Assembly: GCA_025458335.1 (NCBI GenBank)
Contig: JALOSQ010000006.1
Coordinates: forward strand, 1-46,241
Source: Ideonella sp.
GTDB lineage: Bacteria > Pseudomonadota > Gammaproteobacteria > Burkholderiales > Burkholderiaceae_C
Length of the DNA: 46,241 nt
Direction of reading: 5' to 3'
In this document: positions 1 through 10,144 of the stretch, piece after piece
Layout: every line of letters starts with the position of its first letter
Position numbering within the stretch: position 1 is the first letter of the stretch
The notes under the pieces: model-generated
What the model saw: the letters and a program-made list of their open reading frames with translations, nothing else
What the model was told of the DNA's origin: nothing
Database searches by the model: none
Made by a program: the position numbers and the translations under genes

Positions 1-1458
1 ATGGGCGAGCACTACAAGGCCGAGATCATCGGCAGCATCCCGGCCGGCGAGGACGTGAGCCTGTACCGCGAGGGCGGCTTCGAGGACCTGTGCCGCGGGC
101 CGCACGTGCCCAGCACGGGCAAGCTGAAGCACTTCAAGCTGATGAAGGTGGCCGGTGCCTACTGGCGCGGCGACCACCGCAACGAGATGCTGCAGCGCAT
201 CTACGGCACGGCCTGGGCCACCAAGGACGAGCTGCAGCAGTACCTGACGCGGCTGGAAGAGGCCGAGAAGCGCGACCATCGCCGGCTCGGCCGTGAGCTC
301 GACCTGTTCCACCTCGACGAGCACGCGCCGGGCCTGGTGTTCTGGCACCCCCGGGGCTGGACGGTGTGGCAGTGCGTCGAGCAGTACATGCGGCAGGTCT
401 ACCGCGACAACGGCTACCAGGAGGTCCGGGGCCCGCAGATCCTCGACCAGACGCTCTGGGAGAAGACCGGCCACTGGCAGAAGTACCGGGAGAACATGTT
501 CACCACCGAATCGGAGAAGCGCGACTACGCGCTCAAGCCGATGAACTGCCCCGGCCACATCCTGATCTTCAAGCAGGGCATCAAGAGCTACCGCGACCTT
601 CCGCTGCGCTTCGGGGAGTTCGGCCAGTGCCACCGCAACGAGCCCTCGGGCGGGCTGCACGGCATCATGCGGGTGCGCGGCTTCGTGCAGGACGACGGGC
701 ACATCTTCTGCACCGAGGACCAGATCCTGGCCGAGTGCACGGCCTACACGGCGCTGCTGCAGCGGGTCTACCGCGATTTCGGCTTCACCGACATCCTGTA
801 CAAGGTCGCGACCCGCCCCGAGGCGCGCATCGGCAGCGACGAGAGCTGGGACAAGGCCGAGCATGCGTTGATGGAGTCGCTGCGCGCCTCGGGCTGCGAG
901 TTCGTGGTCTCGCCCGGCGACGGCGCGTTCTACGGCCCGAAGATCGAGTACACGCTCAAGGACGCGATCGGCCGTGAGTGGCAGTGCGGCACGATGCAGG
1001 TCGATTTCTTCATGGCCGAGCGGCTCGGAGCCGAGTACGTGGCCGAGGACGGCAGCCGCAAGACGCCGGTCATGCTGCACCGGGCCATCGTCGGCAGCCT
1101 CGAGCGCTTCATCGGCATCCTGATCGAGCAGCACGCCGGCGCGTTGCCCGTCTGGCTCGCGCCGGTGCAGGCGGTGGTCCTCAGCATCACCGAAGCGCAG
1201 GCCGCCTACGCCGCAGATGTGGCGAAAGCGATGCAGAAACAAGGAGTTAGGGCGATCGCCGACGTCCGGAACGAAAAGATCACGTATAAAATCCGCGAGC
1301 ATTCCCTGCAAAAGGTGCCGTACCTCCTGGTCGTCGGCGACAAGGAGGTTGCCAGCGGCACTGTTTCAGTGCGCGCCCGCGGGCAACAGGATCTCGGTGT
1401 GATGCCGCTCGACGCCTTCGGCCAGAAGGTCGGCGAAGCCATCTCATCCAAGGCCTGA
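1..1458 (+). CDS. thrS: Threonine--tRNA ligase (5' end outside window, partial)
   Basis: Open frame from base 1. Class II aaRS motifs ([56 protein letters not shown]) and C-terminal anticodon-binding region ([27 protein letters not shown]). Followed by infC-rpmI-rplT. Confidence 0.97.
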   Translation: MGEHYKAEIIGSIPAGEDVSLYREGGFEDLCRGPHVPSTGKLKHFKLMKVAGAYWRGDHRNEMLQRIYGTAWATKDELQQYLTRLEEAEKRDHRRLGRELDLFHLDEHAPGLVFWHPRGWTVWQCVEQYMRQVYRDNGYQEVRGPQILDQTLWEKTGHWQKYRENMFTTESEKRDYALKPMNCPGHILIFKQGIKSYRDLPLRFGEFGQCHRNEPSGGLHGIMRVRGFVQDDGHIFCTEDQILAECTAYTALLQRVYRDFGFTDILYKVATRPEARIGSDESWDKAEHALMESLRASGCEFVVSPGDGAFYGPKIEYTLKDAIGREWQCGTMQVDFFMAERLGAEYVAEDGSRKTPVMLHRAIVGSLERFIGILIEQHAGALPVWLAPVQAVVLSITEAQAAYAADVAKAMQKQGVRAIADVRNEKITYKIREHSLQKVPYLLVVGDKEVASGTVSVRARGQQDLGVMPLDAFGQKVGEAISSKA

Positions 1459-1513
1459 GGACCGGGCGCGTTGTCGTTGACCAGGGGCCGTGGTGGCCCG
1501 AAGGACCTGAACC

Positions 1514-2062
1514 ATCGTTACCTTCTTTGACCGTCGCATCCGCAACGACGAGCGCAAGCACCGGCTGAACCGGGAGATCATGGCCCCGGAGGTCCGGCTC
1601 AACGGGGTCGAGAACGAGCCCCTGGGCGTCGTGAGCCTCATGGATGCACTGAGGATGGCCGGCGAGCTGGACGTTGATCTCATCGAGATCGCTCCCCAGG
1701 CCGAGCCGCCCGTCTGCCGGTTGATGGAGTACGGCAAGTTCAAGTACCTCGAGCAGAAGAAAGCCGCGGAGGCCAAGAGCAAGCAGAAGGTCATCGAGAT
1801 CAAGGAAGTGAAGTTCCGCCCGGGCACCGACGAAGGCGACTACGCGATCAAGATGCGCAATCTGCGCCGCTTCATCGCCGAGGACGGTGACAAGGGCAAG
1901 GTGACCTTGCGCTTTCGCGGTCGCGAAATCACGCACCAGGAGATCGGCATGCGCCTGCTCGAGCGCATCCGCGACGAGCTCGCGGACGTCTCCGTGGTCG
2001 AACACATGCCGCGCCTCGAAGGGCGGCAGATGGTGATGGTGCTCGCCCCCAAGCGCAAATAG
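1514..2062 (+). CDS. infC: Translation initiation factor IF-3, non-canonical ATC start
   Basis: ORF-track entry starts at ATG 1580, but conserved IF-3 N-terminus ([23 protein letters not shown]) is encoded upstream. In-frame TGA at 1508-1510, and no ATG/GTG/TTG between it and 1580. ATC at 1514 lies 8 nt after AAGGA (1501-1505). Confidence 0.93.
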   Translation: MVTFFDRRIRNDERKHRLNREIMAPEVRLNGVENEPLGVVSLMDALRMAGELDVDLIEIAPQAEPPVCRLMEYGKFKYLEQKKAAEAKSKQKVIEIKEVKFRPGTDEGDYAIKMRNLRRFIAEDGDKGKVTLRFRGREITHQEIGMRLLERIRDELADVSVVEHMPRLEGRQMVMVLAPKRK

Positions 2063-2094
2063 CGACGGGGCCCTCCTCACCAGGGGAATCGCCG

Positions 2095-2117
2095 CACCCG
2101 GCTCGGTCAGCCGGGTG
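2095..2117 (+). promoter_or_regulatory. Perfect 9-bp hairpin in infC-rpmI intergenic leader
   Basis: CACCCGGCT-CGGTC-AGCCGGGTG; no following T-run. Confidence 0.55.
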
Positions 2118-2203
2118 TGAGCGACAGAAGCGGCGCGAGGCTCGCAAAGACGGTGGAGACCCCACCGGCGCCCCGCGGCGTGCACAACAGCGAAGGAGCA
2201 GCA

Positions 2204-2407
2204 ATGCCCAAGATGAAGACCAAGAAGAGCGCGGCCAAGCGTTTCCGCGTTCGCCCCGGCGGCACCGTCAAGCGGGGTCAGGCGTTCAAGCGCCACATCC
2301 TCACGAAGAAGTCGACGAAGAACAAGCGTCACCTGCGTGGCTCGGCCAACGTGCACGAGACCAACATGGGCCACATCGCCCAGATGCTGCCGTTCGCGGG
2401 CCTCTGA
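2204..2407 (+). CDS. rpmI: 50S ribosomal protein L35
   Basis: [48 protein letters not shown] gaaggagc upstream; ORF-track start is upstream of the true start. Confidence 0.97.
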   Translation: MPKMKTKKSAAKRFRVRPGGTVKRGQAFKRHILTKKSTKNKRHLRGSANVHETNMGHIAQMLPFAGL

Positions 2408-2449
2408 GCCCGGCGGCTTTCTTCGCAACCCCATCGAGAGGAGTCGACC

Positions 2450-2809
2450 ATGCCCCGCGTCAAACGTGGTGTCACCGCCCGCGCCCGCCACAAGAAGGTC
2501 ATCGCCCTGGCCAAGGGCTATCGCGGCCGCCGCAAGAACGTCTTCCGCATCGCCAAGCAGGCGGTGATGCGAGCCGGCCAGTACGCCTATCGTGATCGCC
2601 GCAACCGCAAGCGCGTTTTCCGCGCTCTGTGGATCGCACGGATCAATGCGGCTGCCCGCAGTGCCGGCATCACCTACAGCAAGTTCATGAACGGGCTGAA
2701 GAAGGCGTCGATCGAGATCGACCGCAAGGTGCTGGCCGACATGGCCGTGCACGACCCGGCGGCGTTCGCGAGCATCGTCCAGAAGGTCAAGGCCCAGCTG
2801 GCGGCCTGA
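2450..2809 (+). CDS. rplT: 50S ribosomal protein L20
   Basis: [62 protein letters not shown]; 119 aa. Confidence 0.98.
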   Translation: MPRVKRGVTARARHKKVIALAKGYRGRRKNVFRIAKQAVMRAGQYAYRDRRNRKRVFRALWIARINAAARSAGITYSKFMNGLKKASIEIDRKVLADMAVHDPAAFASIVQKVKAQLAA

Positions 2810-2923
2810 TACCTCGCCGCGGGGGGCCAGGCCCCGGCCCCTCGGGGCTCCCGACGACGCCGGGCGATGCCGGCCCTGGCCGCGCCCTGCCACCCACAGG
2901 CTGACACCGATCCGACCCGATCG

Positions 2924-4003
2924 ATGAGCGCTTCGACCTCCCTGGCCGATCTGGCCCACGCTGAGTGGGTGCGTCAGGCCCTTGCCGAATTCGCGGCGGC
3001 CGACACCCCGGCCCAGCTGGAGAACGCCAAGGCCCGGTTCCTCGGCAAGGCCGGCGTGGTCACCGAGGCCATGAAGAGCCTGGCGGCGCTGACGCCCGAC
3101 GAACGCAAGGCGCGCGGCGCGGCGATCAACGCTGCGAAGCAGCAGATCGAGGCGGCGCTCGCGGCGCGGCGCCAGGCACTCGCAGAGTCCGAGCTCGAGC
3201 GCCAGCTGGCCGCCGAGGCACTGGACCTCACCTTGCCAGGCCGCCGGCGCGGGCAGGGCACGATCCATCCGATCTCGCGCGCGGCTGAGCGCATCGAGGC
3301 CATCTTCGCGTCGATGGGCTTCGACGTGGCCGAGGGTCCCGAAGTCGAGACCGACTGGTACAGCTTCACGGCGCTGAACAACCCGGAGAACCATCCGGCA
3401 CGGTCGATGCAGGACACGTTCTACGTCGACCTGAAGGACGCTGAGGGGCGTTGGCTCAACCTTCGGCCGCACACCTCGCCGATGCAGATCCGGTATGCCC
3501 GACAGCATGTCGAGGCCCATCGCGACCTGATCGCGCGGGGAGGGCGCATGCCCGACATCCGCGTGATCGCCCCCGGCCGCACGTACCGCGTGGACAGTGA
3601 CGCCACGCATTCGCCGATGTTCCACCAGGTCGAGGGCCTGTGGGTCGGTCAGGACGTGAGCTTCAAGGACCTGAAAGTCGTCTACCTCGAGTTCATCCAG
3701 GCCTTCTTCGAGACACGAGAGCTGTCGCTGCGTTTCCGGCCGAGCTACTTCCCGTTCACCGAGCCGAGCGCGGAGATCGACATCCGCTTCGAGGCCGGTC
3801 CGCTGGCCGGACGCTGGCTCGAGGTGTCCGGCGCGGGCCAGGTCCATCCCCAGGTCATCCGCAACTACGGTCTCGATCCCGAGCAGTACATCGGGTTTGC
3901 GTTCGGGTCGGGCATCGACCGACTCGCGATGCTGCGCTATGGGGTCAACGATCTGCGGGCCTTCTTCGAGGGCGATCTGCGCTTCCTGGCGCAGTTCCGC
4001 TGA
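2924..4003 (+). CDS. pheS: Phenylalanine--tRNA ligase alpha subunit
   Basis: Class II aaRS motifs ([46 protein letters not shown]); likely start ATG 2924 ([16 protein letters not shown]). Confidence 0.96.
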   Translation: MSASTSLADLAHAEWVRQALAEFAAADTPAQLENAKARFLGKAGVVTEAMKSLAALTPDERKARGAAINAAKQQIEAALAARRQALAESELERQLAAEALDLTLPGRRRGQGTIHPISRAAERIEAIFASMGFDVAEGPEVETDWYSFTALNNPENHPARSMQDTFYVDLKDAEGRWLNLRPHTSPMQIRYARQHVEAHRDLIARGGRMPDIRVIAPGRTYRVDSDATHSPMFHQVEGLWVGQDVSFKDLKVVYLEFIQAFFETRELSLRFRPSYFPFTEPSAEIDIRFEAGPLAGRWLEVSGAGQVHPQVIRNYGLDPEQYIGFAFGSGIDRLAMLRYGVNDLRAFFEGDLRFLAQFR

Positions 4004-4021
4004 ACGGACAGGGCACGAGCC

Positions 4022-6448
4022 ATGCAGTTTCCCGAGTCCTGGCTGCGCGAGTTCTGCGATCCGCCGCTGTCGACCCAGGACCTCGCCGACCTCCTCACGA
4101 TGTCGGGTCTCGAGGTCGAAGACCTGCGCCCGGTCGCGCCCCCGTTCAACGGGGTCGTCGTGGCCGAGGTGCTGGCGGTCGAGCCCCATCCCAATGCCGA
4201 GCGCCTGCGTGTGTGCCGCGTCTCGACCGGCGGCCCGGAGGCGTTGACGATCGTGTGCGGCGCGCCGAACGTCCGCGCCGGCATGAAGGCGCCGCTGGCC
4301 ACGGTGGGCGCCAACCTGCCGCCCTCCGAACCGGGCGGTGCGGCTCTGCGCATCGGGGTCGGAAAGCTGCGCGGCGTCGAAAGCCGCGGCATGCTGTGCT
4401 CGGCGCGCGAGCTCGGGCTGTCGGACGACCACGGCGGACTGCTCGACCTGCCTGCCGACGCCCCGGTGGGGGTTGACCTCCGATCGGCGCTCCGCCTCGA
4501 CGACACCCTCTTCACGCTCAAGCTCACCCCGAACCTCGGCCACCTGCTGGGCATCTACGGCATCGCGCGCGAGGTGTCGGCCTTGACGGGTGCCCCGCTG
4601 AAGAGCCCGACCTTCGCCCCAGCCCCCCCCATGATTGCCGACGTGCTGCCGGTGCGTGTCGAGGCAACGGACCTGTGCGGGCGGTTCTCCGGGCGCATCG
4701 TTCGCCACGTCGACCCCAAGGCGCCCACGCCGGCCTGGATGGTCGACCGCCTGGCCCGCTGCGGGCAGCGTTCGGTGTCGGCGCTGGTCGACATCTCGAA
4801 CTACGTGATGTTCGAACTCGGCCGCCCCAGCCACATCTTCGACCTCGAGAAGATCCACGGCGGGCTGGTCGTGCGTTGGGGTCGCGAGGGCGAGTCCCTC
4901 GAACTGCTCAACGGCAGCACGATCACGGTCGATGGGACCGTCGGCGTGATCGCCGACGACCGCCAGGTCGAGTCGCTGGCCGGCATCATGGGCGGCGAGG
5001 CCACGGCCGTCGGCGACGATACGCGGCACGTCTACCTCGAGGCGGCGTTCTGGTGGCCGGAGGCGGTCGCCGGACGGTCGCGCCGTTTCAACTTCAGCAC
5101 GGACGCCGGGCATCGTTTCGAGCGCGGCGTCGATCCGGCGACGACGGTCGAGCACCTCGAGCGGATCACCCAGCTCGTGCTCGACATCTGCGGCACGCCC
5201 GAGACGGTCTGCGGCCCGATGGACGACCAACCAGTGGCGATGCCGGCGCGCGCGCCGGTGGCCTTGCGCGTCGAGCGTGCGTCCAGGGTCATCGGCATGC
5301 CCGTCACCCAGGCGCAGTGCGCCGACGTGTTCCGCCGCCTCGGGCTGGGCTGCACGCAGTCGCCGGGCGTCCTGACGGTCACGCCACCGTCGTGGCGGTT
5401 CGACCTGACGCTCGAAGAGGACCTCATCGAGGAGGTCGTCCGGGTGCTGGGGTACCACACCTTGCCGACCGACCCTCCGAGGGCGCCACTGCAGGCCCTG
5501 GTGCGGTCCGAGTCGCGTCGATCCACGTCGTGGCTGCGCCGGCAGCTGGCCGCGCTCGACTACAGCGAGACGATCAACTTCAGCTTCGTCGACGCCGCTT
5601 GGGAGCGCGACCTGGCGGGCAATGCCGATCCGGTCCGGGTGCTCAACCCGATCGCGAGCAACCTCGCCGTGATGCGCTCGAACCTGTTCGGGGGCCTGCT
5701 CCAGGTGCTTCGGACGAACCTCGCGCGCAAGGTCACGCGCGTGCGGGTGTTCGAGGTCGGTCGGGCCTATCTGCGCGACCCGGCTGCGACCGACGGACCC
5801 GACTGCGTGCGTGGACTGCGCCAACCCCTGCGCGTGGCGGGACTCGCTTATGGGCCGGTCGACGACTTGCAGTGGGGCGTGCCCGAGCGTCAGGTCGATG
5901 TGTTCGATGCCAAGGGTGATTTGGAGCAGCTCGTGTGGCCGCTGCGTCCGCGGCTGACCGCTGCGCCACATCCGGCCTTGCACCCCGGTCGCAGTGCACA
6001 GGTCTGGCTGGCGGATCGCCCGATCGGCTGGATCGGCGAGCTGCATCCACGCTGGCGTCAGTCGCTCGAGCTGCCGCAGGCCCCCATGCTCTGGGAACTC
6101 GACGTCCAAGCCCTCTCGTCGGTTCCGCTGCCGGCCGCCCAGCCCGTGTCGCGGTTGCCCGGTGTCACGCGTGATCTGGCCCTGGTGGCGCCTGACGCGG
6201 TCACCCACGACGACCTGATGACAGCGATCGCCGGGGCGGCCCAGCCGCTGGTGCGCAGTGCGCGGTTGTTCGACGTCTTCCGCCCGTCCCAGCCCACGCC
6301 GGAGCTGGCGTCCGGTGAGCGCAGCCTCGCGGTGCGCCTCGAGCTGCGAGACGATGCCGGCACGCTGACGGATGGCCGGATCGACGAGTGCGTCCGGCAG
6401 GTTCTGGCCGCGGTCACCCGCACCCTGCCGGTCCGGCTGCGCTCCTGA
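4022..6448 (+). CDS. pheT: Phenylalanine--tRNA ligase beta subunit
   Basis: [33 protein letters not shown]; tRNA-binding domain, B3/B4, B5 and FDX-ACB regions; 808 aa, directly after pheS. Confidence 0.97.
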   Translation: MQFPESWLREFCDPPLSTQDLADLLTMSGLEVEDLRPVAPPFNGVVVAEVLAVEPHPNAERLRVCRVSTGGPEALTIVCGAPNVRAGMKAPLATVGANLPPSEPGGAALRIGVGKLRGVESRGMLCSARELGLSDDHGGLLDLPADAPVGVDLRSALRLDDTLFTLKLTPNLGHLLGIYGIAREVSALTGAPLKSPTFAPAPPMIADVLPVRVEATDLCGRFSGRIVRHVDPKAPTPAWMVDRLARCGQRSVSALVDISNYVMFELGRPSHIFDLEKIHGGLVVRWGREGESLELLNGSTITVDGTVGVIADDRQVESLAGIMGGEATAVGDDTRHVYLEAAFWWPEAVAGRSRRFNFSTDAGHRFERGVDPATTVEHLERITQLVLDICGTPETVCGPMDDQPVAMPARAPVALRVERASRVIGMPVTQAQCADVFRRLGLGCTQSPGVLTVTPPSWRFDLTLEEDLIEEVVRVLGYHTLPTDPPRAPLQALVRSESRRSTSWLRRQLAALDYSETINFSFVDAAWERDLAGNADPVRVLNPIASNLAVMRSNLFGGLLQVLRTNLARKVTRVRVFEVGRAYLRDPAATDGPDCVRGLRQPLRVAGLAYGPVDDLQWGVPERQVDVFDAKGDLEQLVWPLRPRLTAAPHPALHPGRSAQVWLADRPIGWIGELHPRWRQSLELPQAPMLWELDVQALSSVPLPAAQPVSRLPGVTRDLALVAPDAVTHDDLMTAIAGAAQPLVRSARLFDVFRPSQPTPELASGERSLAVRLELRDDAGTLTDGRIDECVRQVLAAVTRTLPVRLRS

Positions 6449-6471
6449 TCCCCGCCGGTCGCCCGTCGCCC

Positions 6472-6837
6472 ATGGCCACTCGACGCCCCGATGCACCCGC
6501 GAGTCCGGCGCTGCCGTCGCTGGAGACGCCGACGCTCACCAAGGCCGAACTGGCTGACCTCCTGTTTGAGCGCCTTGGCCTGAACAAGCGCGAATCGAAG
6601 GACATGGTCGAGGCCTTCTTCGAGATCGTGCACGGCTCGCTGTCCGTCGGCACCGATGTGAAGCTGTCGGGTTTCGGTAACTTCACGATCCGCCGCAAGG
6701 CCCCGCGGCCGGGCCGCAACCCGCGCACCGGGGAGTCAATCCCGATCAAGGCCCGGCACGTGGTCACATTTCACGCGAGCCAGAAGCTCAAGGCCCAGGT
6801 GCAGGGTGACACCCCGTCGAAAGAGGACTTCGAGTAA
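6472..6837 (+). CDS. ihfA: Integration host factor subunit alpha (with N-terminal extension)
   Basis: [37 protein letters not shown]...[25 protein letters not shown]; located downstream of pheT as is usual. Confidence 0.95.
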   Translation: MATRRPDAPASPALPSLETPTLTKAELADLLFERLGLNKRESKDMVEAFFEIVHGSLSVGTDVKLSGFGNFTIRRKAPRPGRNPRTGESIPIKARHVVTFHASQKLKAQVQGDTPSKEDFE

Positions 6838-6871
6838 AGTCTAGGAGATACACCCGAACTCGTTGATCCAA

Positions 6872-7417
6872 ATGGAAAAAGCGCTTCCGCAAATCCCCGC
6901 GAAGCGCTACTTCACGATCGGCGAGGTCAGCGAGTTGTGTGGCGTCAAGCCCTACGTGCTCCGGTACTGGGAGCAGGAGTTTTCGCAGCTCAAGCCGATG
7001 AAGCGCCGGGGCAACCGGCGCTACTACCAGCACCACGAGGTGCTGCTGGTGCGTCGCATCCGCGAGTTGCTGTACGAGCAGGGCTTCACGATCAGTGGGG
7101 CGCGCAACCGCCTGGTCGATGGGGAGGGCGATTCGCCCACGGGCGAGCCTCTGCGTTCCGATGCCCAGGCGATCCCGTCCACTGATGCCCCGCTCGCCGA
7201 AACTCCGACCGTCACGATCCTGCCAGCGGACGGGTCAAACGAGGCGACGGCGTCGGCCCCCTTGGGTGCGGCCATCCGATGGGGCCGACGGGCGACCGAC
7301 CTGCCTCCGAGCGAACTGCTCAAGGGCGCCGTGGTCGATGGCGCGTTGTCGAGCCCTGCGACGCCACGCCAGGTTCGCGATGAACTGGTCTCGATCCGGG
7401 GCTTGCTCACGCTCTGA
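6872..7417 (+). CDS. MerR family transcriptional regulator
   Basis: [53 protein letters not shown]; typical MerR HTH next to ihfA. Confidence 0.93.
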   Translation: MEKALPQIPAKRYFTIGEVSELCGVKPYVLRYWEQEFSQLKPMKRRGNRRYYQHHEVLLVRRIRELLYEQGFTISGARNRLVDGEGDSPTGEPLRSDAQAIPSTDAPLAETPTVTILPADGSNEATASAPLGAAIRWGRRATDLPPSELLKGAVVDGALSSPATPRQVRDELVSIRGLLTL

Positions 7418-7556
7418 AGCCATCTTGGCCGATGCGGGGGGCACCCTTCGGCCGTGGACCGTGTGACGCGCCCGCCTCGGGCCCGTCGATCGACCACCGC
7501 CGGCCGGTTGCCGGACCGGCCATCGGGAACAGTCGAGGTATGATCTTGGGCTTCGT

Positions 7557-7633
7557 CGGGGTGTAGCGCAGCCTGGTAGCGCACTTGCATGGGGTGCAAG
7601 GGGTCGCGAGTTCGAATCCCGCCACCCCGACCA
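7557..7633 (+). tRNA. tRNA-Pro (anticodon GGG), CCA encoded
   Basis: Acceptor CGGGGTG (7557-7563) pairs CACCCCG (7623-7629); anticodon stem CTTGC-ATGGGGT-GCAAG with GGG anticodon; GTTCGAATC T-loop; ACCA 3' end. Confidence 0.96.
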
Positions 7634-7642
7634 ACGTCATCG

Positions 7643-7680
7643 ACGGGCCGACCTGGCAACAGGCCGGCCCGTTGTCTTTT
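7643..7680 (+). terminator. Rho-independent terminator after tRNA-Pro
   Basis: ACGGGCCGaCCT-ggcaac-AGGcCGGCCCGT followed by TGTCTTTT. Confidence 0.85.
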
Positions 7681-7786
7681 GTTCGTGCCGCGCGGCATCC
7701 GACCCGTGCTCGATCGCCGGTCGGCCTGCCAGCGCGTGCCCGACCCGGCACGCACGGGCGCGTGGCGTCGGCCGGACCCGGCCGAC

Positions 7787-9010
7787 TCAGCCGACGCTCA
7801 TCAGCCAGCCGGCCCCTGCAGCCAACATCACGACCCAGGCCGGTGACCACCGCGCAAAGACGAGCAGGCCGAAGGCGGCGAGCGCCAGGCCGAAATCCAT
7901 CCGCGTGTGGATGGCGCTGGTCCACACCGGGTCGTACAGGGTCGCGGCCAGCACGCCGACCACGGCGGCGTTGATCCCAGCCACCGCGCGCTGCACCGAG
8001 GGGTGCCGCCGCAGCTCCTCCCAGAACGGCAACGCCCCGGCCACCAGCAGGAAGCCAGGCAGGAAGATCACCAGCAGCATCGCGACCCCGCCCGCCCAGC
8101 CGCCCAGGGGCGAGGCCATGGCCGCCCCAAGGTAGGCCGCAAACGTGAACAGCGGCCCGGGGACCGCCTGTGCCGCGCCGTAGCCGGCGAGGAAGGCGTC
8201 CTGGCTCACCCACCCAGCCGGCACGACCCCGGCCTGCAGCAGCGGCAGCACCACGTGGCCACCGCCGAACACCAGCGATCCCGCCTGGTAGAAGACGGCG
8301 GTCGCGCTCAACCAGGCAGAGGATTGCGATACCGCCAGCACCGGCAGCAGGCCGAGCAGCGCGAGCCACCCTCCCAGCAGGATCGCGCCGGTGGCGCGCC
8401 GCACCCCGAACGACAGGTGGGTCGAGGGCGCGGGCGCGGCGAGCCGCAGCAGCCCATGCCCGGCCAGAGCGCCGAGCACGATCGCCCCGACCTGGCCCGC
8501 AGCGGTCGGGATCAGCAGCACGCCCAGGGCCGCCACCACCGCGATGCCGGCGCGCAGTCGGTCGGGGCACAGCGTCTTGGCCATGCCCCAGACGGCCTGG
8601 GCCACGACCGCCACCGCCACCACCTTCAAGCCGTGCACGAGCCCCGATCCGGCAGCACCCGCCCACGACGCCACGCCCAACGCCACCAGGATCATGGCGA
8701 GGGCCGAGGGCAGGGTGAACCCGATCCAGGCCGCCAGGGCACCGGACCAGCCCGCTCGCGCCAATCCCAGCGCCATGCCGACCTGGCTGCTGGCCGGGCC
8801 AGGGAGGAACTGGCACAGCGCCACCAGGTCGGCGTAGCTCGGATCGTCGAGCCACCGGCGCCGTTCGACGAACTCGGTGCGGAAGTAGCCCAGGTGGGCC
8901 ACCGGTCCGCCGAACGAGGTCAGCCCGAGCTTGAGGAACGCGACAAGAACCTCGACGGCGGAGCCGGCCGGGCGGTAAGCGGGGTCGCGGGCGGTGGCAT
9001 CAGGCGGCAT
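7787..9010 (-). CDS. chrA: Chromate transporter, ChrA family
   Basis: MPPDATARDPAYRPAGSAVEVLVAFLKLGLTSFGGPVAHLGYFRTEFVERRRWLDDPSYADLVALCQFLPGPASSQVGMALG; second half VFGGGHVVLPLLQ. ORF-track start (9163) is likely too long. Confidence 0.9.
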   Translation of the reverse strand: MPPDATARDPAYRPAGSAVEVLVAFLKLGLTSFGGPVAHLGYFRTEFVERRRWLDDPSYADLVALCQFLPGPASSQVGMALGLARAGWSGALAAWIGFTLPSALAMILVALGVASWAGAAGSGLVHGLKVVAVAVVAQAVWGMAKTLCPDRLRAGIAVVAALGVLLIPTAAGQVGAIVLGALAGHGLLRLAAPAPSTHLSFGVRRATGAILLGGWLALLGLLPVLAVSQSSAWLSATAVFYQAGSLVFGGGHVVLPLLQAGVVPAGWVSQDAFLAGYGAAQAVPGPLFTFAAYLGAAMASPLGGWAGGVAMLLVIFLPGFLLVAGALPFWEELRRHPSVQRAVAGINAAVVGVLAATLYDPVWTSAIHTRMDFGLALAAFGLLVFARWSPAWVVMLAAGAGWLMSVG

Positions 9011-9188
9011 GGGGCGGCCGGATCGTACGTTGCGGGATGCGTCGAGGCATGACACCGGCGTGACGCCGCTGGCCGTGGGCGGTGGCCCGTGCCGGGGCCG
9101 AGGCCGGAGCGCGTTCGCGCGGGCGTGTTCAGGCAACGATCGCGAGCCGCGGACGGTCAGCACGCGATGTGCAGCCCCCCTCCGCGGG

Positions 9189-9785
9189 TCAGGCGACGAA
9201 GTAGCGCTTGAGCCCGGCCAACAGCATCTCGATGGCGATGGCAGTCAGCACCAGGCCCATCAGTTTCTCCATCGCAGCCACCACCGAATCCCCGAGGAGC
9301 CGCCGCAGGCGATCGGCGGCCAGCAGTACCGCGGTGCAGATCACCATCGCGACGGTGATGGCGCCGGCCCAGTGCCACATCCGGTCCGGCTGTCGCGAGG
9401 CGAGCAGCAGCACGGTGGCCATCGCGGACGGCCCGACCAGCAGGGGCACGGCCAGCGGGAAGATGAAGGGCTCGCGCGCCTCGCCTTCGCTGGCGTACAG
9501 CGTTGACGCACCGCCGAACACCATGCGCAACGCGATGATCAGCAGGATGACGCCGCCGGCCACCTCGAGCGAGCGGGGCGTGAGGTTCAAGGCCGCCAGG
9601 AAGTGCTGCCCGCCCAGCATGAAGGCGAGCAGCACAGCAAAGGCGATGCATCCCTCGCGCAGCGCGACCCGGGCCCGGCGCTCGGGCGCCACGCCCTTGA
9701 GCACCGAAATGAAGATCGGCAGGCTGCCCAGCGGGTCGAGGACCAGCAGCAGCAGGATCAGCGCCGAGACGAAGGTGTAGTCCAT
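9189..9785 (-). CDS. MarC family integral membrane protein
   Basis: MDYTFVSALILLLLVLDPLGSLPIFISVLKGVAPERRARVALREG...FPLAVPLLVGPSAMATVLLLAS. Confidence 0.88.
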   Translation of the reverse strand: MDYTFVSALILLLLVLDPLGSLPIFISVLKGVAPERRARVALREGCIAFAVLLAFMLGGQHFLAALNLTPRSLEVAGGVILLIIALRMVFGGASTLYASEGEAREPFIFPLAVPLLVGPSAMATVLLLASRQPDRMWHWAGAITVAMVICTAVLLAADRLRRLLGDSVVAAMEKLMGLVLTAIAIEMLLAGLKRYFVA

Positions 9786-9861
9786 CCCGGCATTGTCCGG
9801 GCTCCCCACGGCCGGGCCTGCATGCCCGGCCGCTTCGCCAGGCACGGTCTCGCGTCCGGGC

Positions 9862-10071
9862 TCAGCCCCGCGACACGACGAGGAAGGCGAGGCCGAGGAA
9901 CACGAGCAACGTGGCCAGGCGCTGGGTCGTGGCGATGCCGAAGCCCAGCTTCGGGCCGAAGCGGGCAGCGAACCGCCCGACACCCCAGGCGACAATCAGG
10001 CAGCTGACCAGAGCCAGCGCCAGCCCGACGCTGCCACTCAGCAGACCGGAGGATCCCGAATCCATGTGCAT
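9862..10071 (-). CDS. Small hypothetical membrane protein (69 aa)
   Basis: Two hydrophobic segments (LLSGSVGLALALVSCLIVAWGVG; LATLLVFLGLAFLVVS); between marC-like and Nudix genes. Confidence 0.6.
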   Translation of the reverse strand: MHMDSGSSGLLSGSVGLALALVSCLIVAWGVGRFAARFGPKLGFGIATTQRLATLLVFLGLAFLVVSRG

Positions 10072-10144
10072 GCTCTCCTGGATGACGCGGCCACTCTACC
10101 GCCGGGCTGCCGCACTGCCCAGCGTGATGACCTGATGAACGCCC

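Noticed and set aside
2810-2923. PheM-like leader peptide/attenuator before pheS
   Set aside because: No short ORF with Phe codons (no TTC/TTT run) and no T-run terminator; only GC-rich self-complementarity such as GGCCAGG/CCTGGCC.
1280-6496. 1738-codon antisense ORF opposite thrS-pheT
   Set aside because: Sits opposite well-established translation genes. Composition (R/H/D/A/G-rich, no domain motifs) is the typical shadow ORF of high-GC codon bias.
7557-7633. tRNA-Pro as an integration site for a genomic island
   Set aside because: No integrase, no direct repeat of the tRNA 3' end noticed, and flanking genes are ordinary chromosomal ones.
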